DNA from: Ammoniphilus oxalaticus
GTDB lineage: Bacteria; Bacillota; Bacilli; Aneurinibacillales; RAOX-1
Direction: 5' to 3'
Length of the DNA: 64,000 nucleotides
NCBI RefSeq assembly: GCF_003609605.1
Contig: NZ_MCHY01000009.1
Location: 427,058-491,057 of the forward strand
The notes beneath the pieces are model-generated. The model was not told the origin of the DNA. It saw nothing but the letters and a program-made list of their open reading frames with translations, and did not search any database. Below, in pieces: positions 7,914 to 17,085 of the stretch. The position numbers were made by a program, and so were the translations under genes. Numbering within the stretch: position 1 is the stretch's first letter; each line of letters opens with the position of its first letter.

Positions 7914-10043
7914 ATGGAAGCGAGAGTTGCCTATTTTTCAGCGGAGTTTGGAATTGATTCCTCTCTTCCAATCTATTCGGGAGGATTAGGAGTACTAGCC
8001 GGGGACCATATTAAAGCGTCACATGATTTAAAAATCCCGCTCATTGGTGTAGGGATTTTTTATCGCAAAGGTTATTTTCAGCAGAGAATTTCAGCGAGCG
8101 GTCAGCAAGAGGCGGTCTATGATCCGCTGAGCATTGAGCAAATGCCGATTGATCCTGTTGTTAATGAACATGGACAGCGAATCATTATCAACGTGACTAT
8201 TGCAGATCGGCAGGTTGCTTTGCAAGCGTGGGTTACAACGATTGGCGGGGCGCCGGTTTATTTGTTAGACGCAGATTTTGAGCAAAATGAACCCGCGGAT
8301 CGTCGCTTAACAGATCACTTGTATGGCGGCGGTCAAGAGGGAAGAATTGCGCAAGAAATTATTCTTGGAATTGGCGGGGCTCGATTGCTTCAAGAACTTC
8401 AAATTGAGCCTGATGTTTGGCATATGAATGAAGGACATTCCGCCTTTTTAGCTTTGGAACGGATTCGCGTCTATTCCGCGCAAGGTATTTCATTCGAAAC
8501 CGCGCTTGAAGCGGTTAAGGCGAGCGCGATTTTTACAACACATACTCCTGTTCCTGCCGGGCACGATCAATTTAGTTTTGAATTAATGGACCGCTACTTA
8601 GGGTCTTACTACTGGCAATTGGGAACGACGCGGGAAACGATTTTGCAATTAGGTGAAATGAATGGTTGCTTCAATATGACACGTTTGGCAGTATCAACTT
8701 GTTCACAAGTGAACGGAGTTAGTAAACTTCACGCAGAGGTGACAAAGGAATTATTTCATGACTGGACTCCGCAAATCCCAGCGGATCATATTCCTATGCA
8801 GGCCGTCACGAATGGGATTCATACGGGAACGTGGTTGGCCGCCGAGGTAAAGCAATTATTTGATCGTTATTTAGATTCCGATTGGGAAGTAAACATTAAA
8901 GAACTGGAAACGTGGAAAAACACATGGCGAATCCCCGATGAAGAACTATGGGACGCGCGTCGCAAGGTGAAACGACGGATGATTGACGCGCTTGACTTGC
9001 CGTTTAATGAGAATACATTAGTAATTGGATTTGCTCGTAGATTTGCGACATACAAACGCGCCTTACTGTTTTTCCGCGATTTAGATCGATTAGAACGCAT
9101 CTTGAATCAACAAGATCGACAAGTTGCTATATTGTTAGCGGGGAAGGCTCATCCCGCAGATCAACCCGGTCAGGAATTAATTCGCCAAATTTGGGAAATC
9201 TCACAAACATCGGCGTTTAAAGACCGCGTCATTTTAATGGAAAATTACGATATGGCCATGGCGAAACATTTGGTAGCTGGGGTGGATGTATGGCTGAATA
9301 CACCAACCAAACCGATGGAGGCCAGTGGCACGTCAGGTCAAAAAGCGGCAGTCAATGGCGTCCTCAACTTTAGTGTGTTGGATGGTTGGTGGCCGGAAGG
9401 GTTCAATGGAAAAAATGGGTGGGCGATTGAAGGCGATCAATCCGGTGATCGCGAAATCCAGGATCAGATCGATGGCGAAACATTGTATCATATTTTGGAA
9501 CATGAGATTGTCCCGCTTTATTTTGGCAACCCGTCTGGTTGGGCGCAGATGATGAAGGAATCCATTCAAACGTTAGGGCCAGCGTTTAGCGCCAGTCGGA
9601 TGGTTGCTGATTATTGGGAAAAGCTGTACGTTCCGACAGCAAACCGCGGCCGTCGCTTCACAGCCGATGGACTAGAAATTGCGAGCAGAATGGCTGCTTA
9701 TAAGCAGTTTATCCGCGCCAATTGGAACGCGGTGAAGATTGATCAAATTGAATTAATCCCATCAGAATCGGAACAGCTATCCGTGCGTTGTCAAGTTCAT
9801 CTAGGTGAAATTTGGAGAAAGGATGTTTCTGTGGAAGCGGTCGGTTCATTAGGATGGGATCGAGGAGTGTGGACAGAGGGCCTACAGTTCGCGGAGGAAG
9901 TGGGACCTGGTGTGTATTCATATACAGGGGTGTTTTCAGGCAGTGTGGAAGAATGGTTTGAACAACACGCCAACATTCGCGTGATGCCGATTAGTCCAGA
10001 TTTCGTCAACGATTATGAATTAGAATTAGCGACGTGGGGATAA
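7914..10043 (+). CDS. glgP: Alpha-glucan phosphorylase (GT35, glycogen phosphorylase type)
   Basis: A 709-residue enzyme that would release glucose-1-phosphate from glycogen or maltodextrin with inorganic phosphate and pyridoxal phosphate. The start VAYFSAEFGIDSSLPIYSGGLGVLAGDH and the short length are typical of the bacterial and archaeal short alpha-glucan phosphorylases that lack the N-terminal DUF3417. The PLP-binding segment is EASGTSGQKAAVNG near residues 470-483, whose lysine carries the cofactor. GAGGTG precedes ATG 7914. No glgABCD genes are nearby, so it is a stand-alone degradative gene here. It converges on the thiamine pyrophosphokinase gene across a bidirectional terminator. Confidence 0.93.
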   Translation: MEARVAYFSAEFGIDSSLPIYSGGLGVLAGDHIKASHDLKIPLIGVGIFYRKGYFQQRISASGQQEAVYDPLSIEQMPIDPVVNEHGQRIIINVTIADRQVALQAWVTTIGGAPVYLLDADFEQNEPADRRLTDHLYGGGQEGRIAQEIILGIGGARLLQELQIEPDVWHMNEGHSAFLALERIRVYSAQGISFETALEAVKASAIFTTHTPVPAGHDQFSFELMDRYLGSYYWQLGTTRETILQLGEMNGCFNMTRLAVSTCSQVNGVSKLHAEVTKELFHDWTPQIPADHIPMQAVTNGIHTGTWLAAEVKQLFDRYLDSDWEVNIKELETWKNTWRIPDEELWDARRKVKRRMIDALDLPFNENTLVIGFARRFATYKRALLFFRDLDRLERILNQQDRQVAILLAGKAHPADQPGQELIRQIWEISQTSAFKDRVILMENYDMAMAKHLVAGVDVWLNTPTKPMEASGTSGQKAAVNGVLNFSVLDGWWPEGFNGKNGWAIEGDQSGDREIQDQIDGETLYHILEHEIVPLYFGNPSGWAQMMKESIQTLGPAFSASRMVADYWEKLYVPTANRGRRFTADGLEIASRMAAYKQFIRANWNAVKIDQIELIPSESEQLSVRCQVHLGEIWRKDVSVEAVGSLGWDRGVWTEGLQFAEEVGPGVYSYTGVFSGSVEEWFEQHANIRVMPISPDFVNDYELELATWG

Positions 10044-10053
10044 GGACAATATA

Positions 10054-10087
10054 AAATGGGAGACCCGATAGCGGGTCTCCCATTTTT
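10054..10087. terminator. Bidirectional terminator between glgP and thiN
   Basis: A 14-bp stem beginning AAATGGGAGACCCG on the left arm, flanked by A-rich and T-rich tracts so it can act in both directions between convergent genes. Confidence 0.88.
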
Positions 10088-10727
10088 AATCTCTACTTTG
10101 GATGACTAATAGATAGCCTGATTCCACTTTAACTTCTCCGAAATCAGCTTCCAGCGTATTGCTGATGCCAAGCGTATCACCGATTGAAATTGTAGCATCC
10201 TCTAGTGGGTAACGAAATCCATTTAAGCTAATTCCGCTGACTTCCAGACTTAGCGGCAGCAAAGAAATGTGGGTGAACATTCCTCTTTTAACGGTGAGGT
10301 GTTTATCAACCAATCTGATTTCGTTATGCTCGTCGCGAATACAGCAGGTAATACCTGCTCTCAATCCCTTCATGAGTAAATGCGCATTTGCTAGGGAATG
10401 ATCAAAGCGGGTTCCTACGCCGCCCATTACCCAAATATCGCGGGGCCGTTGTTCGATAGCCCAGTTGAAAGCCATCTCGGTGTCGGTTAGATCTTTCATA
10501 ATCGGATCGCAGGAAATAAATTGTTGGCAATTTTGTTCGATCTCAGCGCTTTCCGCTTCAGTGACCGAATCGAAGTCTCCCAGGCAAATATGAGGATAGA
10601 TCTGCTTCCTAATCAGATGTAACGCCCCTCGATCTACGCCGACCAGGACATCGTCTTCTTGAATTTCTTCGAATGCGGCAGGACCTAAGTTTCCGCCAGT
10701 AAAAATAAGAATACGTTTGTTGTTCAT
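10086..10727 (-). CDS. thiN: Thiamine pyrophosphokinase
   Basis: Transfers pyrophosphate from ATP to thiamine to make thiamine pyrophosphate in the cytoplasm. The family residues are visible: the DRGA motif near residue 33, LGDFDSV near 50, DxTDTE near 80 and GGVGTRFDHSLAN near 105. The start is taken as ATG 10727, which has GGGGGT 7-8 bases upstream; an ATG five codons earlier lacks its own site. Predicted length is 213 residues, normal for the family. Its stop lies at the edge of the bidirectional terminator. It is unlinked here from other thiamine genes and no TPP riboswitch was seen. Confidence 0.92.
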   Translation of the reverse strand: MNNKRILIFTGGNLGPAAFEEIQEDDVLVGVDRGALHLIRKQIYPHICLGDFDSVTEAESAEIEQNCQQFISCDPIMKDLTDTEMAFNWAIEQRPRDIWVMGGVGTRFDHSLANAHLLMKGLRAGITCCIRDEHNEIRLVDKHLTVKRGMFTHISLLPLSLEVSGISLNGFRYPLEDATISIGDTLGISNTLEADFGEVKVESGYLLVIQSRD

Positions 10728-10799
10728 CGAACTGACCCCCATCTACAGATTGTTATTGAATTCGCATGATAACAGTCGGGATCATTAATAATTGAGACG

Positions 10800-12041
10800 T
10801 TAGGCTTCGTATTTTTTAAAAGCAAGTGTGACATTGTGACCGCCAAATCCTAGCGAGTTGCTGAGGACAATGCGAACGTCAGCTTGTCTTGTTTCGTTCG
10901 GCACGTAATCAAGATCACATTCTTCATCCGGCGTTTGGTAATGGATCGTTGGCGGCAACAGTCCTGTCTCGATCGATTTCACGGAAAAGATCGCTTCGAT
11001 CGCTCCCGCGGCGCCTAAGAGGTGGCCTGTCATCGATTTCGTGGAGCTGATCGCCAGTTGATAAGCATGCTCGTTAAAAATCGATTTAATCGCTGCTGTT
11101 TCATATTTATCGTTCAAAGGAGTGCTTGTGCCGTGGGCGTTGATGTAATCGACTTCTTGCGGTTGCAGTCCAGCATCCTTGAGCGCTTCTCGCATCGCTC
11201 GCGCCCCGCCTTCTCCGTCTGGAGCGGGAGCAGTAATATGGTAAGCGTCTCCGGTCGCTCCATAACCGATAATTTCAGCATAAATTTTAGCGCCTCTTGC
11301 TTTCGCTTGTTCCAATTCTTCAAGCACAAGGATGCCGCAACCTTCCCCTAACACAAAGCCGTCACGGTTTTTATCAAACGGGCGACTCGCTGTTTCGGGA
11401 TCATCATTGAACGTGAGCGCTTTCATTGAACTAAAACCGGCTATCGACATATCGGTAATGGGGGCTTCGCTTCCGCCTGTAATCATCACATCGGCATCGC
11501 CGCGGGCAATCACTTTAAATGCGTCTCCGATCGAGTTAGCTCCCGAGGCGCAAGCGGTTACTGTGCATGCATTTGGCCCTTTTGCTCCGAGTGTGATTGA
11601 AACTTGTCCCGCAGCCATATCCGCGATTAACATCGGCACAAAGAAAGGACTCACACGACGATGACCGCGCGCCTCGAATGTGCGAAACTGCTCTTCGTAC
11701 GTTTCCATCCCGCCGTTTCCTGAGCCAATCCAGACACCGACTCGTTCGGCATTCTGTTCATTAATAGTTAGTTTTGCGTCCTCGACGGCCATTAATGAAG
11801 AAGCGACCGCGAATTGTGTGAAACGGTCCATTCTGCGGCCCTCTTTGAAATCAATAAATGTTCCAATATCAAAATTTTTTACTTCGGCGGCAACTTTTGC
11901 CGGAAATTTTTCTGGATCGCGTCTTGTTAAAGGTCCAATCCCAGATTTTCCAGCAATAAGATGGTCCCATGTCGTTTGCGCGTCTAAACCTAGTGGTGTC
12001 ACACAACCGATTCCGGTAATAACCACTCTTCTTTTACTCAT
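10800..12041 (-). CDS. fabF: Beta-ketoacyl-ACP synthase II
   Basis: A 413-residue condensing enzyme of fatty acid elongation, adding malonyl-ACP units. The catalytic cysteine sits in TACASGANS (about residue 164). The two histidines are in [11 protein letters not shown] and [12 protein letters not shown], completing the Cys-His-His triad. GAGGAGAG lies 6-8 bases before ATG 12041. It is monocistronic: neither acpP nor fabH is adjacent, unlike the fabHA-fabF arrangement of B. subtilis. No FapR-type operator was recognised in the 170 bases between fabF and the divergent phosphodiesterase gene. Confidence 0.96.
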   Translation of the reverse strand: MSKRRVVITGIGCVTPLGLDAQTTWDHLIAGKSGIGPLTRRDPEKFPAKVAAEVKNFDIGTFIDFKEGRRMDRFTQFAVASSLMAVEDAKLTINEQNAERVGVWIGSGNGGMETYEEQFRTFEARGHRRVSPFFVPMLIADMAAGQVSITLGAKGPNACTVTACASGANSIGDAFKVIARGDADVMITGGSEAPITDMSIAGFSSMKALTFNDDPETASRPFDKNRDGFVLGEGCGILVLEELEQAKARGAKIYAEIIGYGATGDAYHITAPAPDGEGGARAMREALKDAGLQPQEVDYINAHGTSTPLNDKYETAAIKSIFNEHAYQLAISSTKSMTGHLLGAAGAIEAIFSVKSIETGLLPPTIHYQTPDEECDLDYVPNETRQADVRIVLSNSLGFGGHNVTLAFKKYEA

Positions 12042-12212
12042 AATTCACTCTCCTCGGTAAAGTGGTAATCTATGTTTTTGGGGGAAAAATTACTTGATGA
12101 AATGTTTGCAATCCTCATTCTATCATATATTAGCGGGGAAGAAATCTCTATCATTTGATTATCAACTTTTACAAAAATGGGAACCTATTTATTGAAAGGG
12201 AGTGGGTAAAAA

Positions 12213-12941
12213 GTGAATCTATGTATGGCCCACCGCGGTTGGTCGAGTCGAGCCCCAGAAAATACGATGGCCGCTTTCGAATTAGCGTTTAAACAACCCG
12301 AAGTAGAAGCGATTGAGCTAGATGTTCAAGTAACGAAAGACGGCGAGCTTGTCGTCATCCATGACTTCACAGTTGATCGGACGACAAACGGAACAGGGCG
12401 AGTAGCTGACTTTCGTTATACGGAGTTGGCCCAGCTTGATGCTGGACGTTGGTTTGACACCGCTTTTGCGGGTGAACGGATACCTCGATTAAGCGAAGTG
12501 TTGCAGGCGGCGCGCGGTAGATGCAAGATCAATGTGGAGCTGAAAACAGCGGGGGATCGCTATCCGAATATTGAACGGTTGACATTGGAAGAAGTATATT
12601 GGGTGGGCATGGAACACGATGTATGTCTCACTTCATTCGATCACCACGTCATTAAAAAGGTGAGGCGCTACGATCAGCGAATCGTAACGGGCTTAATCTT
12701 TAGCGGCTTACCGCTATTAGTTAAAGAACAATTAAAAGAGGCGGGAGCTTCGGTCGTTTCGATGGATTATCAGTATTTAACCCGCCCGTTTATTGAGGCC
12801 TTGGAACGTCATCAATTTGGAATCATCGCTTGGACCGTTAATGAGGCGGCAAGCATCCAACAACTGATGGGAATGAGTTCAACGATTCAAATTTGCGTGA
12901 ATGATCCACAGCTCGTTATTGAACAATGGAAACAGGGGTAA
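12213..12941 (+). CDS. Glycerophosphodiester phosphodiesterase (GDPD family, UgpQ-like)
   Basis: A 242-residue cytoplasmic enzyme (no signal peptide) that hydrolyses glycerophosphodiesters to glycerol-3-phosphate and an alcohol. The N-terminal MAHRGWSSRAPENTMAAF motif, ELDVQVTKDGELVVIHD and the NVELK strand supply the catalytic His pair and metal-binding acidic residues of the TIM barrel. Translation begins at GTG 12213, with GGGAGTGGG 5-13 bases upstream. It diverges from fabF, which could hint at lipid turnover, but no shared regulation is visible. Confidence 0.92.
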   Translation: MNLCMAHRGWSSRAPENTMAAFELAFKQPEVEAIELDVQVTKDGELVVIHDFTVDRTTNGTGRVADFRYTELAQLDAGRWFDTAFAGERIPRLSEVLQAARGRCKINVELKTAGDRYPNIERLTLEEVYWVGMEHDVCLTSFDHHVIKKVRRYDQRIVTGLIFSGLPLLVKEQLKEAGASVVSMDYQYLTRPFIEALERHQFGIIAWTVNEAASIQQLMGMSSTIQICVNDPQLVIEQWKQG

Positions 12942-12969
12942 AGGGGACGTAAACGGGCAAGCGCGTCGC

Positions 12970-14034
12970 CTAACGTCGCTGTTTATGAAAGCGGTCAACA
13001 AGGAAGCGGGCATACTCGATGGGGGCTCGCAAGGCCTCATGATCGGTGTCAAAGTGACCTAACTTACGCATGAGTGTTTTGCCAGGTTTGATATTGACTT
13101 CAATGATCCAAATCTGTTGTTGTCGATCGATCGCTAAGTCTAAACCGAGCTCAGCAAGCCTTGTGTTGTATGATCTTTCAAGGAATGGCGGGATGTATTC
13201 GCTTAATCTTACGAGTTTGCGATACAATGCGTCGGCAGTCGATTCATCATATTGCTTACGAAGGAAAGGTTGAACGTGATGCGCTTGACCTCCGCCACTC
13301 AGGTTGGAAGTCATTGTCTCTTCTTTTCCTTGTCTCACCCCGATCCCCGTCATTTGCCATTGTCCATGTCTGTTTTTTTGCATGAATGCCCGAATGTCAA
13401 AGACACAATCATGTTTGTCGCGAATGTCGATCCATTTTTGAACAAGATAGCGTTGTTTCCGCAATGTTTTACTAAGTCTCTGTTCTAGCTCGGATCGGCT
13501 CAACGTGATTGGCGTCGTCTGCAAATGATCTGAAAGCTCATAATTATCTTCTTTTTTCGTAATGCGGAAGATTCCTTTTCCGCCACTGCCATTTAACGGT
13601 TTCACCATGACTGAATGGCTCTTTTGAATCATGTTTAAAATGGGCCTCGTGTCATTAGCGAGCTGTGTTGGGATTAAAAAGGGACGCAACAACCTTGCTT
13701 GGGCTAAGTGCCTGTGAATGGTCCATTTGCTTCCGATGCTATAACCAATGAGCGGGAGGCTGCGAAGCCGTTTCATCTGTCTCATTTTTTGCATGAGCGC
13801 GGGCTCATTGTAATAACCGATATCATACGTAATCGAGGGAAACGGCTCGGTTTGCTTGATCCACTCCTTATTTACATAGACGTAGCCGTGAATCGTGGTT
13901 TGTTTTAGATTAACATCAGGCGGCGTATAGACGAGGACCTCATCAAACCCTGATTCAATCGCGATTTTCCGCGTCGGATCATAGCGATGCGGGTCTGTAA
14001 TGCGATGGACCAAAATGCCTAATATTGTTTTCAC
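12970..14034 (-). CDS. YheC/YheD-family endospore coat-associated ATP-grasp protein
   Basis: A 354-residue protein of the YheC/D family, associated with the spore coat in Bacillus. The C-terminal two thirds form an ATP-grasp fold: VKPLNGSGGKGIFRI (nucleotide-binding loop, about residues 145-160), VQKWIDI, FDIRAFMQ and a terminal acidic/Asn metal site IIEVNIKPG. The start is taken as GTG 14034, with AGGTG 6 bases upstream; GTG 14043 lies within that site. It may ligate an amino acid or peptide, but the substrate is unknown. The gene diverges from the RsbT-like gene. Confidence 0.85.
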   Translation of the reverse strand: MKTILGILVHRITDPHRYDPTRKIAIESGFDEVLVYTPPDVNLKQTTIHGYVYVNKEWIKQTEPFPSITYDIGYYNEPALMQKMRQMKRLRSLPLIGYSIGSKWTIHRHLAQARLLRPFLIPTQLANDTRPILNMIQKSHSVMVKPLNGSGGKGIFRITKKEDNYELSDHLQTTPITLSRSELEQRLSKTLRKQRYLVQKWIDIRDKHDCVFDIRAFMQKNRHGQWQMTGIGVRQGKEETMTSNLSGGGQAHHVQPFLRKQYDESTADALYRKLVRLSEYIPPFLERSYNTRLAELGLDLAIDRQQQIWIIEVNIKPGKTLMRKLGHFDTDHEALRAPIEYARFLVDRFHKQRR

Positions 14035-14172
14035 ATCAATCACCTATTCGTTTAGATTACAACGCATTACTATATACAATGTCTGAAGATATAAAAGCGT
14101 TCGAACCACCGCAAAATTGAAAGTTGCGCTACTATTGTTTAATGTATTAACTAGTTTTGGGGGGATGTTGAA

Positions 14173-14628
14173 ATTGAAATTCAATCTGAGAATGATATTT
14201 ATTTAGCCTTGAGCGCAGTTCGAAAGCTGATGGAAAGGCTTTCGTTTTCAGAGTTAGATAAACAAAAGGTGTTAGTCAGCGTCTCCGAGTTAGCCCGGAA
14301 TGTGTTGGTTCACGCCAATGGACAAGGGTTTATTGAAAGCAAAATTTTAAAAGATAGCTTATGTATTACTGTGGTTGATCAGGGCCCCGGGATATTAAAC
14401 ATTGAAGAAATTCTTCGATGCGCGGAAGTTAAATCAGAAACAGGATTAGGCCTTGGCTTAAACGGCGTCAAACGATTGATGGATGAGTTCTACGTTGAAA
14501 CGGGAGAAGGAGGTACGAAGATCATTGCCGTCAAATGGAGAGGATCTTCTCGAGGAGTCGAGAGAAACAGATCAAACGCTAGGTCGACTAGCATCGATCG
14601 GTCAAATTTCGGCGGGTATCGCCCATGA
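14173..14628 (+). CDS. RsbT-like serine/threonine kinase (GHKL anti-sigma type)
   Basis: Homologous to RsbT, the switch kinase of the sigma-B stressosome. The N box SELARNVLVHANGQG, the DQGPGI motif, the GLGLGL loop and VKRLMDEF are all present. The matching N-terminal residues (EIQSENDIYLALSAVRKL) extend upstream of the first ordinary start (TTG 14209) to about 14167. No ATG, GTG or TTG exists there in frame: the frame opens at 14155 and the nearby ATG 14165 is out of frame. An ATT at 14173 lies 8 bases after a GGGGGG site and is the best candidate. The true domain ends near 14550, and the tail overlaps the kinase gene. A one-base sequence error near 14166 is an alternative. Confidence 0.75.
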   Translation: MEIQSENDIYLALSAVRKLMERLSFSELDKQKVLVSVSELARNVLVHANGQGFIESKILKDSLCITVVDQGPGILNIEEILRCAEVKSETGLGLGLNGVKRLMDEFYVETGEGGTKIIAVKWRGSSRGVERNRSNARSTSIDRSNFGGYRP

Positions 14629-16090
14629 AGTAAAAAATCCGTTAACATCTGTCAAAGGATTTCTTCAGTTACTGCAGGAGGAGCAACAACATTCGTTTTT
14701 AGATATGGCCGCATCCGAGTTGGATCGAGCCCTAGACACATTAGAGAACTTGCTTCATGTTTCAAAGCCGGACTTAGATAATGAAGCGTACACCTCCATT
14801 CATGTATGCGCCGAATTGGAATCGATCATTTATTTATTTCAAGATCAACTGTATCGCGTCCAAGTAAAAACCGATTTTGAAAACACCAATGAAATTATTT
14901 TGGGACAAAGAAATCAATTGAAGAAAGCTTTCTTTAATTTATTAAAAAATGCGTTCGAAGCAATCGCCGAGGAAGGCCAGATTATCATTGGGCATCGTCG
15001 AATTGGAAATCGCATCCTCGTTACGATTGAAGATTCCGGGGCGGGTGTCCCAGAGGAAAAAATGGAGATGCTGGGAACGCCCTTTTATACGACGAAAGAA
15101 AATGGAACAGGCATGGGACTAGCTCAAGTCTTTTCTACGATTTATCAACATGGCGCCACAATCGATGTTGAAAGCTATGAAGGGAGAGGAACCAAGTTTA
15201 TGATACAGTTTCCTGTTGTCCTAAATGGGGAAATTGAACCGAGAGAATTGGACCTGCCTTATGAAGAAGGTCAATCCTTTGAGCAGTATTTGGAAGCGAA
15301 TCGCGAGCAGTTTAAATCGTTACTACTTCAAGAGGCGATGACGATTTTTCAGCGTGTAGAGGAGGCAGAAACTCTCGACCAAGAAGATCTGCTAAGTACG
15401 GCGACGAGCTTAAAGAGATATGTGATTCAAGGGTTGCAACACGAAGTGATCGTGATGGCGAAAAGCCATGGGAGAAATTGGGCTAAAAATGGGTTGCCGC
15501 TTATTTTAAAATTAGAGTGGATCCAATCGTTTCGAAAGGTTTTCTCCGATTTCGCCTACACCTTTTACAAGCGAACGAGCCCGGAATTAGATTCGGTATT
15601 AAAGATGGAAAGACAAACGACGTACATTCTTGATCATTTTATTAATCACTACATTGCGAGTTTCACTGAATATAACAAAGACGTGTTGCGCTCCCATCGT
15701 GAACTAATTGATGAGCTTAGCGTGCCGGTCATTCTATTAACGCCATCTTTGGGTGTGTTGCCGATTGTAGGGACAATCGATACTTACCGCGCGAAACAAA
15801 TTCAGGAACGCGTCTTGGCGCAGATCGAATCGCTCAAAATTAGCAGAATGATCGTCGATTTATCCGGCGTCGCGTACATGGATACGGCTGTCGTGAGTCA
15901 TTTGTTTCAAATCATCGAGGGACTAGCATTGTTAGGGTGTGAGGCTGTCGTGACGGGGATACGCTCCGAGATCGCGAATACGATCATTGATCTCGGTGTG
16001 AGGCTGACCGACAAAATCCATATTCAAGGCACATTGCAACAGGCTCTTGACAAGTTTGGATTAAAAGTAACGTATACAAATGACATATAA
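14525..16090 (+). CDS. Hybrid histidine kinase with C-terminal RsbR-like and STAS domains
   Basis: One continuous frame joins two normally separate modules. Residues about 20-240 are a cytoplasmic histidine kinase: H box IAHEVKNPLTSVKG, N box NLLKNAFEAI, G1 DSGAGVP and G2 GTGMGLAQV. Residues about 250-395 resemble the helical N-terminal part of RsbR-type proteins. Residues 400-520 form a STAS domain (VGTIDTYRAKQIQ..DLSGVAYMDTAVVSHLFQ). Start TTG 14525 has GGAGGT 10 bases upstream; ATG 14483 is also possible. It overlaps the RsbT-like gene by about 100 bases. No membrane helix or response regulator is adjacent. It probably links phosphorylation to stressosome-style partner switching (inference). 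Confidence 0.85.
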   Translation: MPSNGEDLLEESRETDQTLGRLASIGQISAGIAHEVKNPLTSVKGFLQLLQEEQQHSFLDMAASELDRALDTLENLLHVSKPDLDNEAYTSIHVCAELESIIYLFQDQLYRVQVKTDFENTNEIILGQRNQLKKAFFNLLKNAFEAIAEEGQIIIGHRRIGNRILVTIEDSGAGVPEEKMEMLGTPFYTTKENGTGMGLAQVFSTIYQHGATIDVESYEGRGTKFMIQFPVVLNGEIEPRELDLPYEEGQSFEQYLEANREQFKSLLLQEAMTIFQRVEEAETLDQEDLLSTATSLKRYVIQGLQHEVIVMAKSHGRNWAKNGLPLILKLEWIQSFRKVFSDFAYTFYKRTSPELDSVLKMERQTTYILDHFINHYIASFTEYNKDVLRSHRELIDELSVPVILLTPSLGVLPIVGTIDTYRAKQIQERVLAQIESLKISRMIVDLSGVAYMDTAVVSHLFQIIEGLALLGCEAVVTGIRSEIANTIIDLGVRLTDKIHIQGTLQQALDKFGLKVTYTNDI

Positions 16091-16100
16091 CTTTTAAAAA

Positions 16101-16135
16101 AGGAAGAGCGCCTATGATTAACAAGCGCGCTTCCT
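16101..16135. terminator. Terminator between the kinase-STAS gene and the thioesterase gene
   Basis: Stem AGGAAGAGCGC / GCGCGCTTCCT with one mismatch. The minus-strand side is followed by a T-rich tract, so it mainly serves the thioesterase gene but probably also ends the plus-strand operon. Confidence 0.75.
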
Positions 16136-16149
16136 CTTAATTTTCGTCG

Positions 16150-16548
16150 TTATTGCTTTCTTTTTAAAATCATAAACGTGGCGGATCCAATCGCGACAAG
16201 ATTTTGCTGATCATCGTAAATTTCAGAATTTCCGACGACAAGCGTGCGACCGCGATGGGCGAGAGACGCCTTTGCGGTTAAGACCGTACCTCTACCCGCC
16301 TTTATGTATTTAATGTTTAAATCGACTGTCGCTGAAGTTTGAGTCGATAAATCGAGCGTGGAACGAACCGCGCTGCCGATTGAGGCATCGACAAGCGTCG
16401 CTAAGGCCCCTCCATGCACAACGCCGGCGGAATTGAGCAGGTTTTGAAAAATCTCGCAACGAATTTCCGATTGACCATCATGGGCTTCAATCTCTTCAAT
16501 TCGAATATGGTCCCAAAATGGTGAACGGACATCATGTTTTTCTGTCAT
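16150..16548 (-). CDS. PaaI-family hotdog thioesterase
   Basis: A 132-residue single hotdog domain. The motif NSAGVVHGGALATLVDASIGSAV (about residues 36-58) holds the conserved HGG and catalytic Asp of PaaI/YdiI-type acyl-CoA thioesterases, which hydrolyse acyl- or aryl-acyl-CoA in the cytoplasm. AAAGGAA precedes ATG 16548. It is monocistronic, flanked by terminators on both sides. The acyl substrate cannot be inferred. Confidence 0.88.
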   Translation of the reverse strand: MTEKHDVRSPFWDHIRIEEIEAHDGQSEIRCEIFQNLLNSAGVVHGGALATLVDASIGSAVRSTLDLSTQTSATVDLNIKYIKAGRGTVLTAKASLAHRGRTLVVGNSEIYDDQQNLVAIGSATFMILKRKQ

Positions 16549-16642
16549 TGTAACAAATTCCTTTCATGCCTTCTAATTTTACCTATCTATACTCTTTCTA
16601 CATTGTTATTTGTTCTCCTGTTTAAATAGGACGATTTGACAT

Positions 16643-16673
16643 AAAAAAAGGCCTCCTTATGTAGGCAGACCTT
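16643..16673 (-). terminator. Terminator for the 66-residue minus-strand gene
   Basis: On the minus strand AAGGTCTGCCT pairs with AGGAGGCCTT (one bulge and one G-T pair), then seven T. It lies 10 bases after the small gene's stop and supports that gene being real. Confidence 0.78.
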
Positions 16674-16682
16674 CTCTAAAAG

Positions 16683-16883
16683 TTAAGATTGATTGTGAGA
16701 AAAAAGTACATGCAGACAACTTCCAGGTTCTCTTACTTGCGCGCCTGTTTCTGGGTCAACAAAAATGATGGGCTTTGTGAGCAGCGGGTACACGTCAAAT
16801 GATTCAACCTGACCAAAGACGCGTTTCTTTATTGAAGGAAAAGAAGGACTATGAAACATTTGGTTGTCGATAAAATTGTTCAA
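16683..16883 (-). CDS. Uncharacterised 66-residue protein
   Basis: Not recognised. Translation from TTG 16883 is supported by GGGGTG about 7 bases upstream and a dedicated terminator downstream. The peptide has no signal sequence or membrane helix; it contains KKRVFGQVESFDVYPLL and IIFVDPETGAQVREPGS, which look like beta strands with a turn, and a single Cys. It is unlinked to neighbours. Function unknown, and a chance open frame cannot be excluded. Confidence 0.5.
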   Translation of the reverse strand: MNNFIDNQMFHSPSFPSIKKRVFGQVESFDVYPLLTKPIIFVDPETGAQVREPGSCLHVLFSHNQS

Positions 16884-17085
16884 TCAATGTCACCCCTTTT
16901 ATTGTCTCATGCTTCAGTATACTAAAATAAACGACCACTATTAGTCTGATATTGCGATGTCTGCCTGAACATTCTGTAAATTATGGAGGCCCAAAAAAAC
17001 CCAAACTAATTTCATTGAATACTCCACTTTTGGGTAAATTAATGTTAAAATAAAGTTCATTACCCTAATAAAAGGAGTGGTAAGC

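Noticed and set aside
14127-14166. Sigma-B promoter before the RsbT-like gene (GTTTAA ... GGGGGAT)
   Set aside because: The spacer is too long and the G-run is the ribosome binding site.
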